Under the pieces are notes generated by a model that was not told the origin of the DNA, made no database searches, and saw only the letters and a program-made list of their open reading frames with translations. A stretch of DNA of 64,000 bases from Dendrocalamus latiflorus (taxonomy: Eukaryota; Streptophyta; Magnoliopsida; Poales; Poaceae): assembly GCA_017311315.1 (NCBI GenBank), contig CM029672.1, forward strand, positions 7,420,463 through 7,484,462, read 5' to 3'. Of this stretch, positions 1-9,840 are shown piece by piece (position 1 is the first letter of the stretch; every line of letters begins with the position of its first letter). Position numbers and translations under genes: made by a program.

Positions 1-2
1 TG

Positions 3-44
3 ACAAAAGAGCTTCTTACCAACTGTGAAAGCATCGAGTGGCAG
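3..44 (+). pseudogene. SYP6-type syntaxin exon fragment
   Basis: The first bases read in frame as TKELLTNCESIEWQ and are followed at once by a GT donor (gtacga, 45-50). This resembles the N-terminal Habc region of plant SYP61-type Qc-SNAREs, which have a ...CxSIEWQ(VDELEK) segment. Only this 14-codon exon end is in the window. The next part of the syntaxin is not found; a UDP-xylose synthase exon follows about 630 bases on. The remaining interval (45-677) is AT-rich and intron-like. A captured fragment is the simplest reading, but because the window starts here a true syntaxin gene further left cannot be excluded. The match is from memory of the family and is short. Confidence 0.45.
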
Positions 45-677
45 GTACGACAACAGACTATAACAGTGCCATAAATCTTTGCTAATGTCGTTACTATCTG
101 TTGTCGGTACATGGAGAAGAAACTGTTAGCAGAAGTGGAAAAATGCGAAAGTTCTTTACTGTGGTCATTTTCCAGTTTCCACTACCATCCTTATTCCAGT
201 TGCAGGCTGTGCATCTGATATATTAGATATCTTTTAATGGGGTGTCTATTTCCTTATTCATGTACAAACAAAGGTTGAGCTTTTATATCTCTTTGTTTTA
301 GCTGGGATTCTATCTATTCCATTTTTGGCTCCTTTGTGGCGTTTGCTTAGTTTTATCTTTACAATTTGGTAGATAAGTTATTCCTTTGTGTAACTTTTCT
401 GGACACTATTAGCTTCCTTGTAAAGTGTTGTTGCTAACTCTATGAGGATTAGTGAATGGGCAAGGAGTAGGAACTGTCACCTTAATACCTCATCTCTGTA
501 ACTTGTGAAAGTCATAAAATACATCTTCAACTTACCTGACATAGCCAGAAAGGTGTAGTTTTGGGTTTTATGATTGCTTCGTCACTTGTTCAGAGTTTAT
601 ATGCAGTACTGTTGCTGCATATTGAGTACCTTATCTGCTTGTACACACAGACATACATACACACACACATATTTCAG

Positions 678-1340
678 ATGTCACCCAACCGCTGCTTGTG
701 GAGGTTGATCAAATCTATCACCTTGCTTGCCCTGCTTCACCAATCTTCTACAAGCACAACCCTGTCAAGGTGTGCAGGCTCTCTGTTTTTTGTCATTATC
801 CTAACCGTTTCAAATATTTGTTTGTCATTTCATTTTATGTTATCTTGTCATGATTATACATAGACGTGGAATATTAGTTGTTCCTGTCCTGTCCTGGTAT
901 TCAAATGGGTGTAACTATCGTGTACAGACCATCAAGACAAATGTTATTGGGACCCTGAACATGCTGGGACTTGCAAAGAGAGTTGGCGCAAGGTCAGTGT
1001 TTATCGCACTGATTGATTCTTCCAATACATCTCATGAGAAAAACTATATTAAATGGAGTTTTATGTTCAATTGCAGAATTTTGTTGACTTCAACCTCTGA
1101 AGTTTATGGTGATCCGCTTGAGCATCCTCAAACGGAGGCCTATTGGGGCAATGTTAACCCAATTGGTAAGTCTGTTCATCTGACAAATGCATTATATTTT
1201 ACCCTGCCTTTTCTTAATCTATCTCCCAAAGTTCTCTTGTCATTTCGAATTGATTTTCTTTATCAGGAGTCAGGAGCTGCTACGATGAGGGTAAGCGTGT
1301 AGCAGAGACGCTGATAACTATGATCTATGATTATCTCTAA
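678..1340 (+). pseudogene. UDP-glucuronate decarboxylase (UDP-xylose synthase) gene fragment, 4 exons
   Basis: Four exons with intact GT/AG borders (678-769, 928-992, 1077-1165, 1267-1340) join in frame. They encode the middle of a UXS-type short-chain dehydrogenase: EVDQIYHLACPASP, then TIKTNVIGTLNMLGLAKR, LTSTSEVYGDPLEHP, and SCYDEGKRVAETL. The last piece carries the YxxxK catalytic pair (Y...K in SCYDEGKR), and STSEVYGDP is the usual Ser/Thr segment. The enzyme converts UDP-glucuronate to UDP-xylose for cell-wall polymers. The N-terminal NAD-binding GxxGxxG part and everything after AETL are absent. After ETL the frame reads ITMIYDYL and stops at 1338-1340, where the family continues with a conserved DYHRG segment. 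This is a truncated copy, not a working gene. Confidence 0.8.
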
Positions 1341-1395
1341 GTTCTTTTTGTAGTATTTGATCTGTATGCATTAAACAATTGTTTTCCTTGTGCAG

Positions 1396-1685
1396 TTCTT
1401 CCTAGAATTGATGAAAGTGCCACGAATGGAGTCAAAACTGCGAGTGTTCTCCTTCAAGATCCAGTTTGGTTCACAAGTTGCAGATCTTAGAAAAAGCTTG
1501 AAAACCATAGACTCTTCATGTAATGAGGTATGTTGAGAATTGGCATAGTTATTTGCAATTGATATTTTCTTGTTGTCTACAAAGTCAAAATCTACTTTAT
1601 CAGATCCGAAGTTCTCTCAAGTTGAAAGAAATAATGAAGAAAATCCTCCTCCTTGGAAATACATTGAACCAGGGGACTGCTAGAG
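1396..1685 (+). pseudogene. Formin FH2-domain fragment, 2 exons
   Basis: Exons 1396-1527 and 1604-1685, with proper splice borders (gcag before, gtatgt between, ggtaac after), join in phase. They encode a typical plant formin FH2 core: FFLELMKVPRMESKLRVFSF, then FGSQVADLRKSL, and KEIMKKILLLGNTLNQGTAR. FH2 domains nucleate and processively cap actin filaments. Only about 71 of roughly 400 FH2 residues are present, with no FH1 proline tracts and no PTEN-like N-terminus. The fragment starts 55 bases after the stop of the UXS fragment and is on the same strand, so one transcript could splice through both. This looks like gene-fragment capture by a transposon. Confidence 0.8.
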
Positions 1686-2287
1686 GTAACAGGAACTGTC
1701 CTTCCTCCGTATGAATGAATATAAGATTTTTATAAGCCTGTTTTATGTAGCTTGTTAGACAACATTCTATCCTGTTTAACTTCTACAACATTCTATCCTA
1801 TTTAGCTTCTACATTTTTTGGAACTTCTTTAGAGTACAAATTAGCATATTTTAATGAAGGATGTAGTGCAAAGATGATGCAAAGAAAGTTGCACTGTGGA
1901 TAAATTTATATATATAGATTTTCTTAAGCTAGCAAGAGCAGGCCAAGCCGTAAAGTTGATTTCTATATCACTGTTGTTCTTCATCAAGAATCATTATGTT
2001 GATATCCTCCTCCAAAATGGGCAGTTTAGATTGGAAATGCCACTGTTAAATTACTCCTTTCTTGTTCGTTATCGTTATGGTGAACTCCATGAGTGTGCTG
2101 CTCAACCAATACCACTACTGTGTCAATAGCTCCATTTCATATGTTGGTCACTTTTGGGTCTTGTACTCTGTCCATGCTCTCTCTTAAGGTCTTCAATTTG
2201 TTGACGATTGGTGAAGGCACAATTTAATGGGTTTATGTTCCAAGTATTGTATACTACATGGTGATATACAATTGCGTGAAACTTAAA
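1686..2287. other. Spacer without recognised gene
   Basis: AT-rich sequence with short open frames (the longest, 1896-2129 plus, is 77 codons and not recognised). It may hold the end of the transposon that carried the upstream gene fragments. I could not find convincing terminal repeats or a target-site duplication. Confidence 0.4.
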
Positions 2288-2720
2288 CTATGAAAAAAAT
2301 ATCGTCATTTGGTTGTTTTCATGTGCATCCCTGAAATGCCGTCGTAGCGTTAGCACGGGTACTATACTAGTCAGGGTAAGTGCAGCAGTTCGCAGCTTCT
2401 TCAACGTCAGCGTTTCGGACTTGTCGTCCCACAGCTCAGGCAGCTCATCGGAGTAACTTGGGTCGCCCACCGTTATGTCAGCAACATCAACCATATGGCA
2501 CGTTTGCCCATCCATCCAAGAAATCATCATCGTCCACGTGGTAGCCGTCCAGCAATCGTAGTGCAGCTCCGTGTCCGATCCTCTGTTGTCGTCGCCGTCG
2601 ATGAATCCCATCTCAACAAACCTGATCAAACCGTTGCCGTCGGTGATTGGATCGGTCGTGGGCAAGTTTCCCCGTAGCCGCCCTGTTGGCGGCCATGGGG
2701 CCTGGGGTCTCGCAGTGGGA
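2288..2720 (-). pseudogene. DUF1618-like protein fragment
   Basis: The minus strand is open through this stretch and reads DGNGLIRFVEMGF, a Trp-rich piece (CWTATTWTM), DVADITVGDPSYSDELP and LTLKKLRTA. The order and spacing (IRFVE / GWTATTW / DVADI-V-P-YS--LP / LQ-L-TA-PT) match my memory of the C-terminal half of the large grass DUF1618 family, whose function is unknown. The usual DDVVYFL segment that should follow is replaced by unrelated residues and a stop, and no N-terminal half is visible. An LTR remnant begins just upstream (2732), so the open frame reaching 2761 includes LTR sequence. Called a fragment; moderate to low confidence. Confidence 0.45.
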
Positions 2721-2731
2721 TGAAACATACA

Positions 2732-3000
2732 ACGGGTTTTAAAAATTGACTTGTCAAGCAACAGGGTATTAAGATCTTAATGTAATTGATATTAGATTAA
2801 AATTAGTTAGTTTATTTTCTTATTAGCCTTTCCTTATTTAAGTTATTCCATAGTTAATTTTATGTATGTAATATAAATACTAACCACAAAGTTAAGAGGA
2901 TAAAAAAATTCAGAAAACTCAGCTACGCAGTTATCGAAGCAATTTTTATGTGTTCCTGTTTATTTGTATGTGTAAGTTTTCTCTTAGAATTGGGCCAACA
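2732..3000 (+). repeat. 5' LTR remnant
   Basis: Left copy of the LTR, ending ...GGGCCAACA directly before the primer-binding site. It contains a TATA-like ATATAAATAC (about 2871-2880) shared with the right copy. Its first bases, which should be TGTC, have decayed. Confidence 0.6.
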
Positions 3001-3002
3001 AT

Positions 3003-3015
3003 TAGTATCAGAGCC
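3003..3015 (+). other. tRNA-Met-type primer-binding site
   Basis: The sequence tagtatcagagcc sits three bases after the LTR end and differs by one base from the plant TGGTATCAGAGC primer-binding site complementary to initiator tRNA-Met. Confidence 0.65.
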
Positions 3016-3737
3016 GAGGGTAGTGGCGACAGTGCTGAAGGCATTACTGATGATGATGATGATGATGTGCTCAATTGTGAATCTGACGTCAGAGGAGTCC
3101 CATGGGCGGGACGTCGAGTTCGAGGCAATGGCTCGCGGCAGACCAGATCTTCCGTACAAGCACAAGAACAACCATGTCATCTCCACCAGCGAATATGTGG
3201 AACAGCGTATGTGTGCCCTGAAAGAGGATTCCATCTACGTGGATAGCAACGAGGCAGAAGGGAGTTTCGGTAGAGTGGCACACCAGCGAGGTTCCTCTGC
3301 TTCGAGGGAGGCGCGTGGGCTAACGTTGAGATGTGTTCGTCATCCTAAGTTGAGTACGAAGAGTTGAGTCCAGGACGTTAAGAAGATGTGTTTGTCATCT
3401 TGAGTCGAGTCCGGAATGTTGAGGAGATGTGTTCGTTGTCCTGTATCAAGTAAGAGTTAGGCAAGTCGTAGTTGAGACCAACTGTCTTAAGAAATTAGAT
3501 ATACGTCAAGATTAAGAGGGTGTTAGTCGAGTTAGAGTCTTGTATATAGACGTATGTGTACCAGTTGAGTTGAGTTTCTATATGTAACTATGCGCTTAGT
3601 TTGCATGTAGATCACTTCATGTGGAGGTGTATCTAATAGTTCAAATAATGTGTTGATACTAAATTAGAAGTATGCCGAGTCAAGATTAGGGGGAGAATGT
3701 CGGAAATAATCTTGACTTATCAAGTAATATGGTGTTA

Positions 3738-4847
3738 GAGCAACTCCAGCAGGGCCCCTACTTGAGCCCTCAAACCTCATATTTGAGGGCTTGAGGTAAA
3801 AATAGAGGTCCAGCAGGGCCCCTACTAGAGCCCTCAAATTTGAGGAACCCCTCAGATCCCCCTTCAGCCCTTATTCCTGGGGGCTCTAGGCCAAGCCCTC
3901 AAATTTCTGTTGGCCTCTTTCCCCTCCCGAGCGCCTCTTTCCCCGCCGCCTCTTTCCCCACCGCCTCCCTCCCCGCCTGCCTCCCTCCGCGCCTGCCTCT
4001 TTCCCCGCCGCCTCTTTCCCCACCGCCTCCCTCCCCACCTGCCTCTTTCCCCGCCGTCTCCCTCCCCGCCCGCCTCCTCCGCTTCCCTGCCTCCTCCGCT
4101 TCCCCGCCCGCCTCCCTCGCCCGACGCCTCTGCCGATCGCCGACGCCGTCGCCGCCAAAATCCGCCGCTTCTGCTCACCCCCGCCTCGCCCGCCTCCCTC
4201 GCCGCCGCTTCCGCTCACCCCCGCGCGCCTCTTTCCCCGCCGCCTCCCTTCCCGCCCGCCTCCTCCGCTTCCCCGCCCGCCCGCCTCCCTCGCCCAACGC
4301 CTCCGCCCGTCGCCGACGCCGTCGCCGCCAAAATCCGTCGCTTCCGCTCACCCCCGCCTCGCCCGCCTCCCTCGCCGCCGCTTCCGCTCACCCCCGCGCG
4401 CCTCTTTCCCCGCCGCCTCCCTTCTCGCCCGCCTCCTCCGCTTCCCCGCCCGCCCGCCTCCCTCGCCCGACGCCTCCGCCCGTCGCCGCCAAAATCCGCC
4501 GCTTCCGCTCACCCCCGCCTCGCCCGCCTCCCTCGCCGCCGCTTCCGCTCACCCCCGCGCGCCTCTTTCCCCGCCGCCTCCCTCCCTGCCCGCCTCCTCC
4601 GCTTCCCCGCCCGCCCGCCTCCCTCGCCGACGCCTTGCCCGTCGCCGCCAAAATCCCCTGCCTCCTTGCCCGAATGGATTTGTCAGGAGTGGGTCCCATG
4701 TGTCAGTGTGTAGTGGAAAGGATTTGAGGGCTTAGATTTGAGGGGTGCTGTTGGAGTAGAAGCAAAAAAATTGGGCCCTCAAAAGTAGGGGAAGCCCTCA
4801 AATGAGAAGTAGGGGCTTAAATTTGAAGGCTGCTGCTGGAGTTGCTT
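3738..4847. mobile_element. PIF/Harbinger (Tourist)-like non-autonomous element with GC-rich interior
   Basis: Bounded by terminal inverted repeats: left GAGCAACTCCAGCAGGGCCC, right end reverse-complements to AAGCAACTCCAGCAGCAGCC. Flanked by TTA on both sides (3735-3737 and 4848-4850), the three-base target duplication of PIF/Harbinger elements. Inside the termini are repeated GAGCCCTCAAA / TTTGAGGGC subterminal motifs. The middle 0.8 kb is an extremely GC-rich tandem array with no recognisable transposase. The element lies inside an LTR, so it is the younger insertion. Confidence 0.7.
4157..4655 (+). repeat. GC-rich minisatellite of about 160-173 bp units
   Basis: The landmark GCCGCCAAAATCC recurs with AAAA at 4157, 4330, 4491 and 4650, giving periods of 173, 161 and 159 bases. 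Each unit also contains CGCCTCTTTCCCCGCCGCCTC and CCGCTCACCCCCGC blocks. Shorter CGCCTC(C/T)CTCCC units extend leftwards to about 3915. The resulting proline/alanine/serine-rich frames on both strands are low-complexity and I do not call them genes. Confidence 0.8.
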
Positions 4848-6095
4848 TTAGGGTTCTAATGTAATTGACATCGGATCAAAATTGGTTAGTTTGTTTTCTT
4901 TGTCATGCTTTCCTTATTTAAGTTATTCTATAAATAATTTTATGCATATATACTATAAATACTAACTGCAAGGTTAAAATAATAGAGAAATCTAAAAAAA
5001 CTCGACTACACAGTTATAACGGCTTAAAACGAGTCCCGAAAGCACAGCAAGTAATCGCCCAAACACCAATGCCATGGCTCGCGTTGTCCCTCAGTCCCTC
5101 TCCTCAAGCATCCGCGACTTCGCCGTCGTCCGTGGACGCGAGCATGAGCTCATGGTGCACGACCGGCGCCGCCTTCTGGATTGGCCCGTCGATGGCGTTC
5201 GGCCTGCCCAGCGTCTTCAGCGCCAGGTGCGCCGCCTTCTGCCCGGAGATCGTCATGGCGCCAAATGTCGGGGCCTGCAACCAGAATACGCAAACACGAA
5301 CGCTCAGTCCACAAGTGAAATATTAAAGATTGTGCCCACCGAAATCTACGAGTGGGGCCCAATTATCCGATGAGAAATTTGATCCTTTTTTTCCCCGATG
5401 ACTGCTATTTAGCTAATGCAATTAAAGATCCCCGTCGCACATACAAAGTTTAAGAATCACGTACCATTCTCGGGGCGCCGTCGATCTCGGCGACCTCCAT
5501 GCCGGTGACAATGATGCCTGGCAGGACCTCGCGGGTGAGGCGAACGATCTCATTCTCGGCGGTGTTCATGTCGAGCGCGCGCATGCCGATGTCCTGGAGC
5601 CTCTTGACCCCCGTGGCTCCGAACGGCCCGTCATGGCCGCAGGAGCTCACCACCACCTTGGCCTCCATGACATTCGGGTCCATGCACGACTGGGTGTTGT
5701 GGTTCATGGACACCAGCGCCCAGTTGGTGACCACACCCCCAACACGCCCCTCCTTGAAGATGAGATCCTCCACGGCGGCGCGTTGAAGAGCTTCACGATA
5801 GGGCGCGTGAGGAGGCGACTCATGATGGTGGAGGTGAAGAGTGCGGCATGCTTGATGACGACGTAGTCCTCCTCGTCATAGGTGATACCAAGTTTCGTCG
5901 AGGAAGAGGTGTCCTGGCTTGTGGACAACCATGGCGGAGAAGAGTTGGCCGCCCAGCCATGCACGACCGCCAGGGGGGACAGCTTGCTCGACAATAGCAA
6001 TATTGATGGAGGGGTCCTAGGAGAGCTCGTAGTCGTAGGCACATGAAAGCCCTGCCGAGCCGGCGCCAACATGACAACATCTTTATCAGCGTGGG

Positions 6096-6200
6096 CAGGG
6101 AAAACATTTTCGGAAAATTCAGCTTTCTCCGTCTACTCCAAAAGAAACCCATTTCAGCCTAGATTTCAGTCCATTTCAAAATTTTCCATCAATCACCAAC

Positions 6201-6267
<67 letters not shown>

Positions 6268-6578
6268 TCCCCATCCCACACACATCAAAGCCGATTGGCT
6301 CAAGGCGGCGCTGGTTGCAGGAGGGGGAAGCGACATCGGCAAGTGAGGTGGAGGCGCGCCGGCACCGGCTACGGGAGGGGGAGGTGGTGCTAGCAACGAA
6401 CGGGGAGACAATGCGGATGCGGCCATCAGGAATGGGAAGGCACCACCGCCAATTTCGATTGAAACTGTATGTATTTCTTGAATTCGAATGGTATGTTTGA
6501 ATATTTCAATTGAAAATTTTGAAAATCGGTTTTCTCGACGGGTTCCTAAATTTTTCATACATCGAGTTGTATGCCCTG
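6096..6578. mobile_element. Non-autonomous hAT element inserted in THI1 copy 1
   Basis: The insertion starts CAGGG and ends CCCTG, and is flanked by AGCGTGGG (6088-6095) and AGCATGGG (6579-6586), an 8-base target duplication with one later change. THI1 coding sequence resumes exactly at the duplication on each side. The 483-bp element has no transposase frame and includes a long CT tract. Confidence 0.8.
6204..6264. repeat. (CT)n microsatellite
   Basis: About 30 uninterrupted CT units inside the hAT element. It produces meaningless Ser-Leu or Arg-Glu repeats in open frames. Confidence 0.95.
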
Positions 6579-6911
6579 AGCATGGGTGATCATGTCGGTC
6601 ATGTATCAACGGGTCATCTCATGAGAAACGATGGATTTTTTGATTGGATGGAGCTTGATAGTGTTGAGATCATATGGAGGAGTGAAGGAGATGGAGATGG
6701 AAACGGCGCGCGGGGTGTGGTAATGGAGGAGGGAGAGCAGGTGATGACATGGAGGCAAGCGCCAAAGAAGAAGGTCTTAAGGAGTGTGGAGGTAGTGGCG
6801 GTGGCGACAGCGGCGGCCATGATTTGGCCTACTAGATCTAAGAGTGCTTTGGTTTTTGGAGATGGTTTGAGATTGAAGTGTGAAAGGACATGTGTTTAGT
6901 AGTAGGTTATA

Positions 6912-7129
6912 AGGACTGTCTATATAACATTCGACTATTTTTTAGGACAAAAACAGTCAGATTAATCTGGGACGTTAGATCTCCATCCAACAGATCCACT
7001 CATACAAGCCCCCCTCCAAAAAAATGACCCCTCCAAAAAAATAATCTAGGGCGTTAGATTTCCATCTAACGGCTCAAAATCTGACTGTTTTTGTCCTAAA
7101 AAATAGTCAAATGTTGTATAGACACTCCC
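6912..7129. mobile_element. Mutator-like MITE, 218 bp
   Basis: About 50-bp inverted termini (left AGGACTGTCTATATAACATT, right end reverse-complements to GGGAGTGTCTATACAACATT) both run on into CTATTTTTTAGGACAAAAAC. Flanked by the 9-base direct repeat TAGGTTATA (6903-6911 and 7130-7138), the target size of Mutator-like elements. It lies in the former promoter of THI1 copy 1. Confidence 0.85.
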
Positions 7130-7139
7130 TAGGTTATAA

Positions 7140-7460
7140 GAGGAAGAGTGCTCCCCTCTATTTATAGGGCAGAGAAAGTGCTTTATAACTCCTCATTTAC
7201 TGTGTAAGTAAAATATTTCTTCTTTTGTAAGGAAAATAGTGACATAAGTGACGACCTTATTTGTGTGGATGACATCTATCATAACATTATCACATAGTTA
7301 ATGGTGAAATAATATGATTGTCTGGAGGAAGAGGGGCTCTCCTCTATTTATAGACTGAACAAAGTGCTTTACCACTCGTCACTTATTATGTAAGTAAAAT
7401 GTAGCTTCTTTTGTAAGAAAAACAATGACATAAGTGACAACCTCATTTGTCTGATGACGG
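7140..7460 (-). repeat. Duplicated THI1-upstream module with TATA boxes
   Basis: Two related blocks (about 7140-7320 and 7325-7460) share CCTCTATTTATAG, AAAGTGCTTTA and TTTGTAAG...GACATAAGTGAC. A third copy lies at 14510-14660 upstream of THI1 copy 2. Read on the minus strand, each begins with CTATAAATAGAGG-like TATA boxes (7158-7166, 7344-7352), placed to serve a minus-strand THI1 gene. This is a former promoter, duplicated locally. Confidence 0.6.
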
Positions 7461-8333
7461 TAGTGCTTTAACTAGCTTCTAACTATTTGGTTTCTGGCTT
7501 AAAATACACTATGACGGCTGAAAATGTATTGTAACAGCTGTTAGTGAGAATTTGAGAAAAATAAAAAATTGAGAGAAAAAACACTATTATATCTTCAGGA
7601 ATAATACCAAAAAAATCAACATATTTTAAAAGCTAGAAACAGAAGAAGCCGTTTGGAGGAGGCCGTCCACATCTGCCCGACATCATCACATACCAATGGC
7701 AAAATAATATGACTGTCTGTATCTACATTTGTGTTGGCTTCACTGTAGCAACCTCATGACAATTCTCTCGTATCCATCGCAAGTTTTCTATCCATTTTTT
7801 TAATCTCGTCGTGGCTGTCACATGAACCTATCCTAAAATTAAAGTCCAAAAATACCATGTAATTTGACACAAGGAAATACAAAACCAAATATTAAAATGT
7901 GCTTTCATTTGGGCAGAAAAACACAGAGGGTTAGCTGTGTATATCCCTCGTGGATATAGAGGCCAGATTTTATATCCTTTATCTAAAAAAGAAAAACACA
8001 GAGGGGATTTCCGAACATTTCTTCGTCCTCTTACTGTGACAGATTTGGAGTGCACAAGCAGCTTGTCCAGGGCTTTGATGGATCTGCTTTCGAGCCTGTT
8101 CTTTTTGGATACGGCTTGTGACTTTTAGACTATTTGTACGATAGATCATAAAGTAATAGAAACTTACGTGCGGTTTTTGCCGATATAAATAAAGTCAGTA
8201 TAGTATGTACTATAATTAATTAGTAGATTCTATCTTAAAAATACTCTGTTTAAAAACTAGTTATTATAGAAAAATCAAAAACAGTTTTTTTTTTTAAAAA
8301 AAACAAGACTTCGTCAACTCAGTTTGTCGTCAA
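7461..8333. other. Spacer upstream of THI1 copy 1 with MITE-like insertions
   Basis: No gene seen. About 7460-7668 is absent from the matching sequence upstream of copy 2 and looks like an inserted element. About 7730-8100 matches 14700-14970 (shared ATTCTCTCGTAT and ACACA-GGGGATTTCCGAACAT). About 8105-8300 is a MITE of the same family as 15077-15283 but in the opposite orientation. Confidence 0.5.
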
Positions 8334-8950
8334 TTGTACACGAAACGTGAGGTTCTAAACTTTCGAGACGCTCCGAAGCCCTCATTTGCTCTCACCCGAA
8401 GCGTCGATTCCTCGGGCCCTTTCCACGGGCTGGGCCGATGTTTGGGGTACATTTACTCGGTGGGCTGGCGCTGGCCTGGTCTTCACTCGTCCCATCTGTC
8501 CTCGCATCATTCACTGTCAGTTGGCCCAATCTCCTTGCTGCATAGCTATAGAGATATTTTTTAGAACTACAGTATGCAGTTAGCCATGGCGCTGCTTGAC
8601 TGTGATCATCTAGAAAGATGCCGAAATATGGTATACGATTGACGTGTGTGCCAGCAACAAAAGAGAACTTGGACTCGCCTACTCGATATCAATAGAAGAC
8701 TCTCGAATATCACACCGGTCCAAACAAACTGAGGTTGCTGTGGTTAACGTTGTGCGTCAAACTGAAAGCTACTTCCAAAACTCTTTCCTGGATGATTGTT
8801 TCTTTTGCCAGTACTCGTCATACTTGCCAAGTGCACCAGCATTACCATGTGGTTGTATAGTTTCATAGTAGCACACGAAGAACTGGACATATTTCGGGAG
8901 AGGTGTATCGAAGCATATCCCATCACTAAATTATCTTTCAGTCGGTGCAA
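8334..8950. repeat. Block duplicated at about 15285-15890 (THI1 array unit)
   Basis: Shares long landmarks with the later block: CGGGCCCTTTCCACGGGCTGG, CTCGATATCAA-AGAAGA, GGTTGCTGTGG-TAACG and CCAAGTGCACCAGCA. Short open frames exist on both strands (for example 8796-9113 plus, 8744-8950 minus), but neither is conserved as a frame between the two copies. I treat the block as non-coding sequence carried along in the THI1 tandem duplication. Confidence 0.65.
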
Positions 8951-9463
8951 TTTTCTTGGTGATTTACTTACTCATACTGTTCCAGTATCCAGAGTAAGAA
9001 ACCGACAACGTCCACGGAATCTTAATCTCACTGCCCAAGTATCAAAATTGATGCATCGTCATAGCAGCGATCTGGCCAAGAAATATTCAATGAGTTCTGA
9101 TTCGGTACATTGAATCTTTCTCAGCCATCTAATACAGTCTAATCAACAGCTTTGATGATGCTAACACCTTAGATGTACGAGAGTGATGTGTGGAAGTGGT
9201 TCTGGATGAGAAGAGCATACACATAATTTTATCGGAGCAATTACAGAACCCAAACCAAACCGAATCAAAACTGAATGGCTGAGAACAATTAAGACGGCTC
9301 CTCCCCTCCCCTCCCCTCCTCGCCTTGCCGAGCCCACTCAGCAATGCGCGACTACGACGGCGAGGTCCGCTGTGTCGACCACCGGTGTCCTCCCTCCTTT
9401 GCCCCTCCTCACCCGATGCGTCAGATTCGGACTACATCAAGTCCAAGTCCTCTCAGTGGCTCC
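8951..9463. other. Spacer, possible first exon of an interrupted gene
   Basis: Mostly featureless. A GC-rich patch at 9296-9463 has an ATG at 9343 (MRDYDGEVRC...) and an alternative frame reading DASDSDYIKSKSSQWLL that runs up to the LTR. This might be an exon broken by the retrotransposon, but I cannot assign it. Confidence 0.25.
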
Positions 9464-9826
9464 TGTCATAGTCTACAGCCGCCGGAATAAGGCTTAGCCT
9501 TCCGGTTATATGGCAACCAAATCTATTAGGATTCTATTTCAGTTTAAAGCCGAATCCATTAGGGATTCTATTTCCGTTTGTGTTTTGGATTAGGGTTCCA
9601 AGTCCAGTTCGGGCTCTTGTAAACAGCAGATATATATATATGGCTTAAGATCCAATGTTTAGGGAAGCAAGAAATAATAAAGAGCTATAGAATTAGTTTA
9701 CCTTCTCCTCCTCTGTTCCTCTGTTCCTGCTGGCGGCGCACATCCTGGGGAAATCGGGCCGCCGCCAAGGCCAAGGGCTCCCATCGGCAGGTCATAGCTA
9801 CGCGTTGAGGTCCAAGGGCTGTGACA
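9464..9826 (+). repeat. Gypsy 5' LTR, 363 bp
   Basis: Begins TGTCATAG and ends GTGACA (TGTCA/TGACA inverted ends). Includes a TATATATATATGG promoter-like element near 9630 and AATAATAAAG near 9671. The end is fixed by the primer-binding site two bases later. Confidence 0.75.
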
Positions 9827-9828
9827 AC

Positions 9829-9840
9829 TTGGTATCAGCG
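9829..9840 (+). other. tRNA-Met-type primer-binding site
   Basis: TTGGTATCAGCG directly after the LTR. The Gag start codon at 9841 follows without a gap. Confidence 0.75.

Larger units (their letters stand above)
2732..5019 (+). mobile_element. Small non-autonomous LTR retrotransposon, interrupted
   Basis: A sequence at about 2732-3000 recurs at 3698-3737 plus 4851-5019; shared landmarks are TTGACTTRTCAAG, TAATGTAATTGA and TTTCCTTATTTAAGTTATTC. The left copy is followed by an initiator-tRNA-Met-like primer-binding site, and the right copy is preceded by a purine tract. The internal part (3001-3697) is only about 0.7 kb and encodes no Gag or Pol that I recognise; its open frame to 3367 is not recognisable. 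The right LTR is split by a 1.1-kb DNA transposon and cut short after ACAGTTAT. The element must have depended on another retrotransposon's proteins. Confidence 0.7.
3698..5019 (+). repeat. 3' LTR split by a DNA transposon
   Basis: Starts TGTCGG just after the polypurine tract gattagggggagaa (3684-3697). It runs to the TTA at 3735-3737, is interrupted, and resumes at 4851 with GGTTCTAATGTAATTGA, as in the left LTR. Similarity ends near 5019, so the last ~60 bases of the LTR are missing. Confidence 0.65.
5104..6820 (-). pseudogene. THI1 thiazole synthase pseudogene, tandem copy 1
   Basis: Same gene structure as the intact THI1 at 16103-17255. The N-terminal exon part runs 6820-6579, continues after an inserted transposon from 6095 to 5465, then comes an intron and a last exon 5274-5104 ending in a TGA. 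The last exon is still open (PTFGAMTISGQKAAHLALK), and exon 1 retains TQSCMDPN, SSCGHDGPFG and TNWALVSMN. The frame is broken several times between 5700 and 6072, six codons are lost after LQDIGM, the start region is degraded, and a 483-bp hAT element sits at about codon 80. No functional enzyme is possible. Confidence 0.9.

Noticed and set aside
3840..4727. Proline/alanine/serine-rich frame of 295 codons
   Set aside because: It arises from a GC-rich tandem repeat inside a non-autonomous transposon; both strands and several frames are open.
6193..6609. 138-codon frame with Arg-Glu repeats
   Set aside because: Reads through the CT microsatellite in a hAT element.
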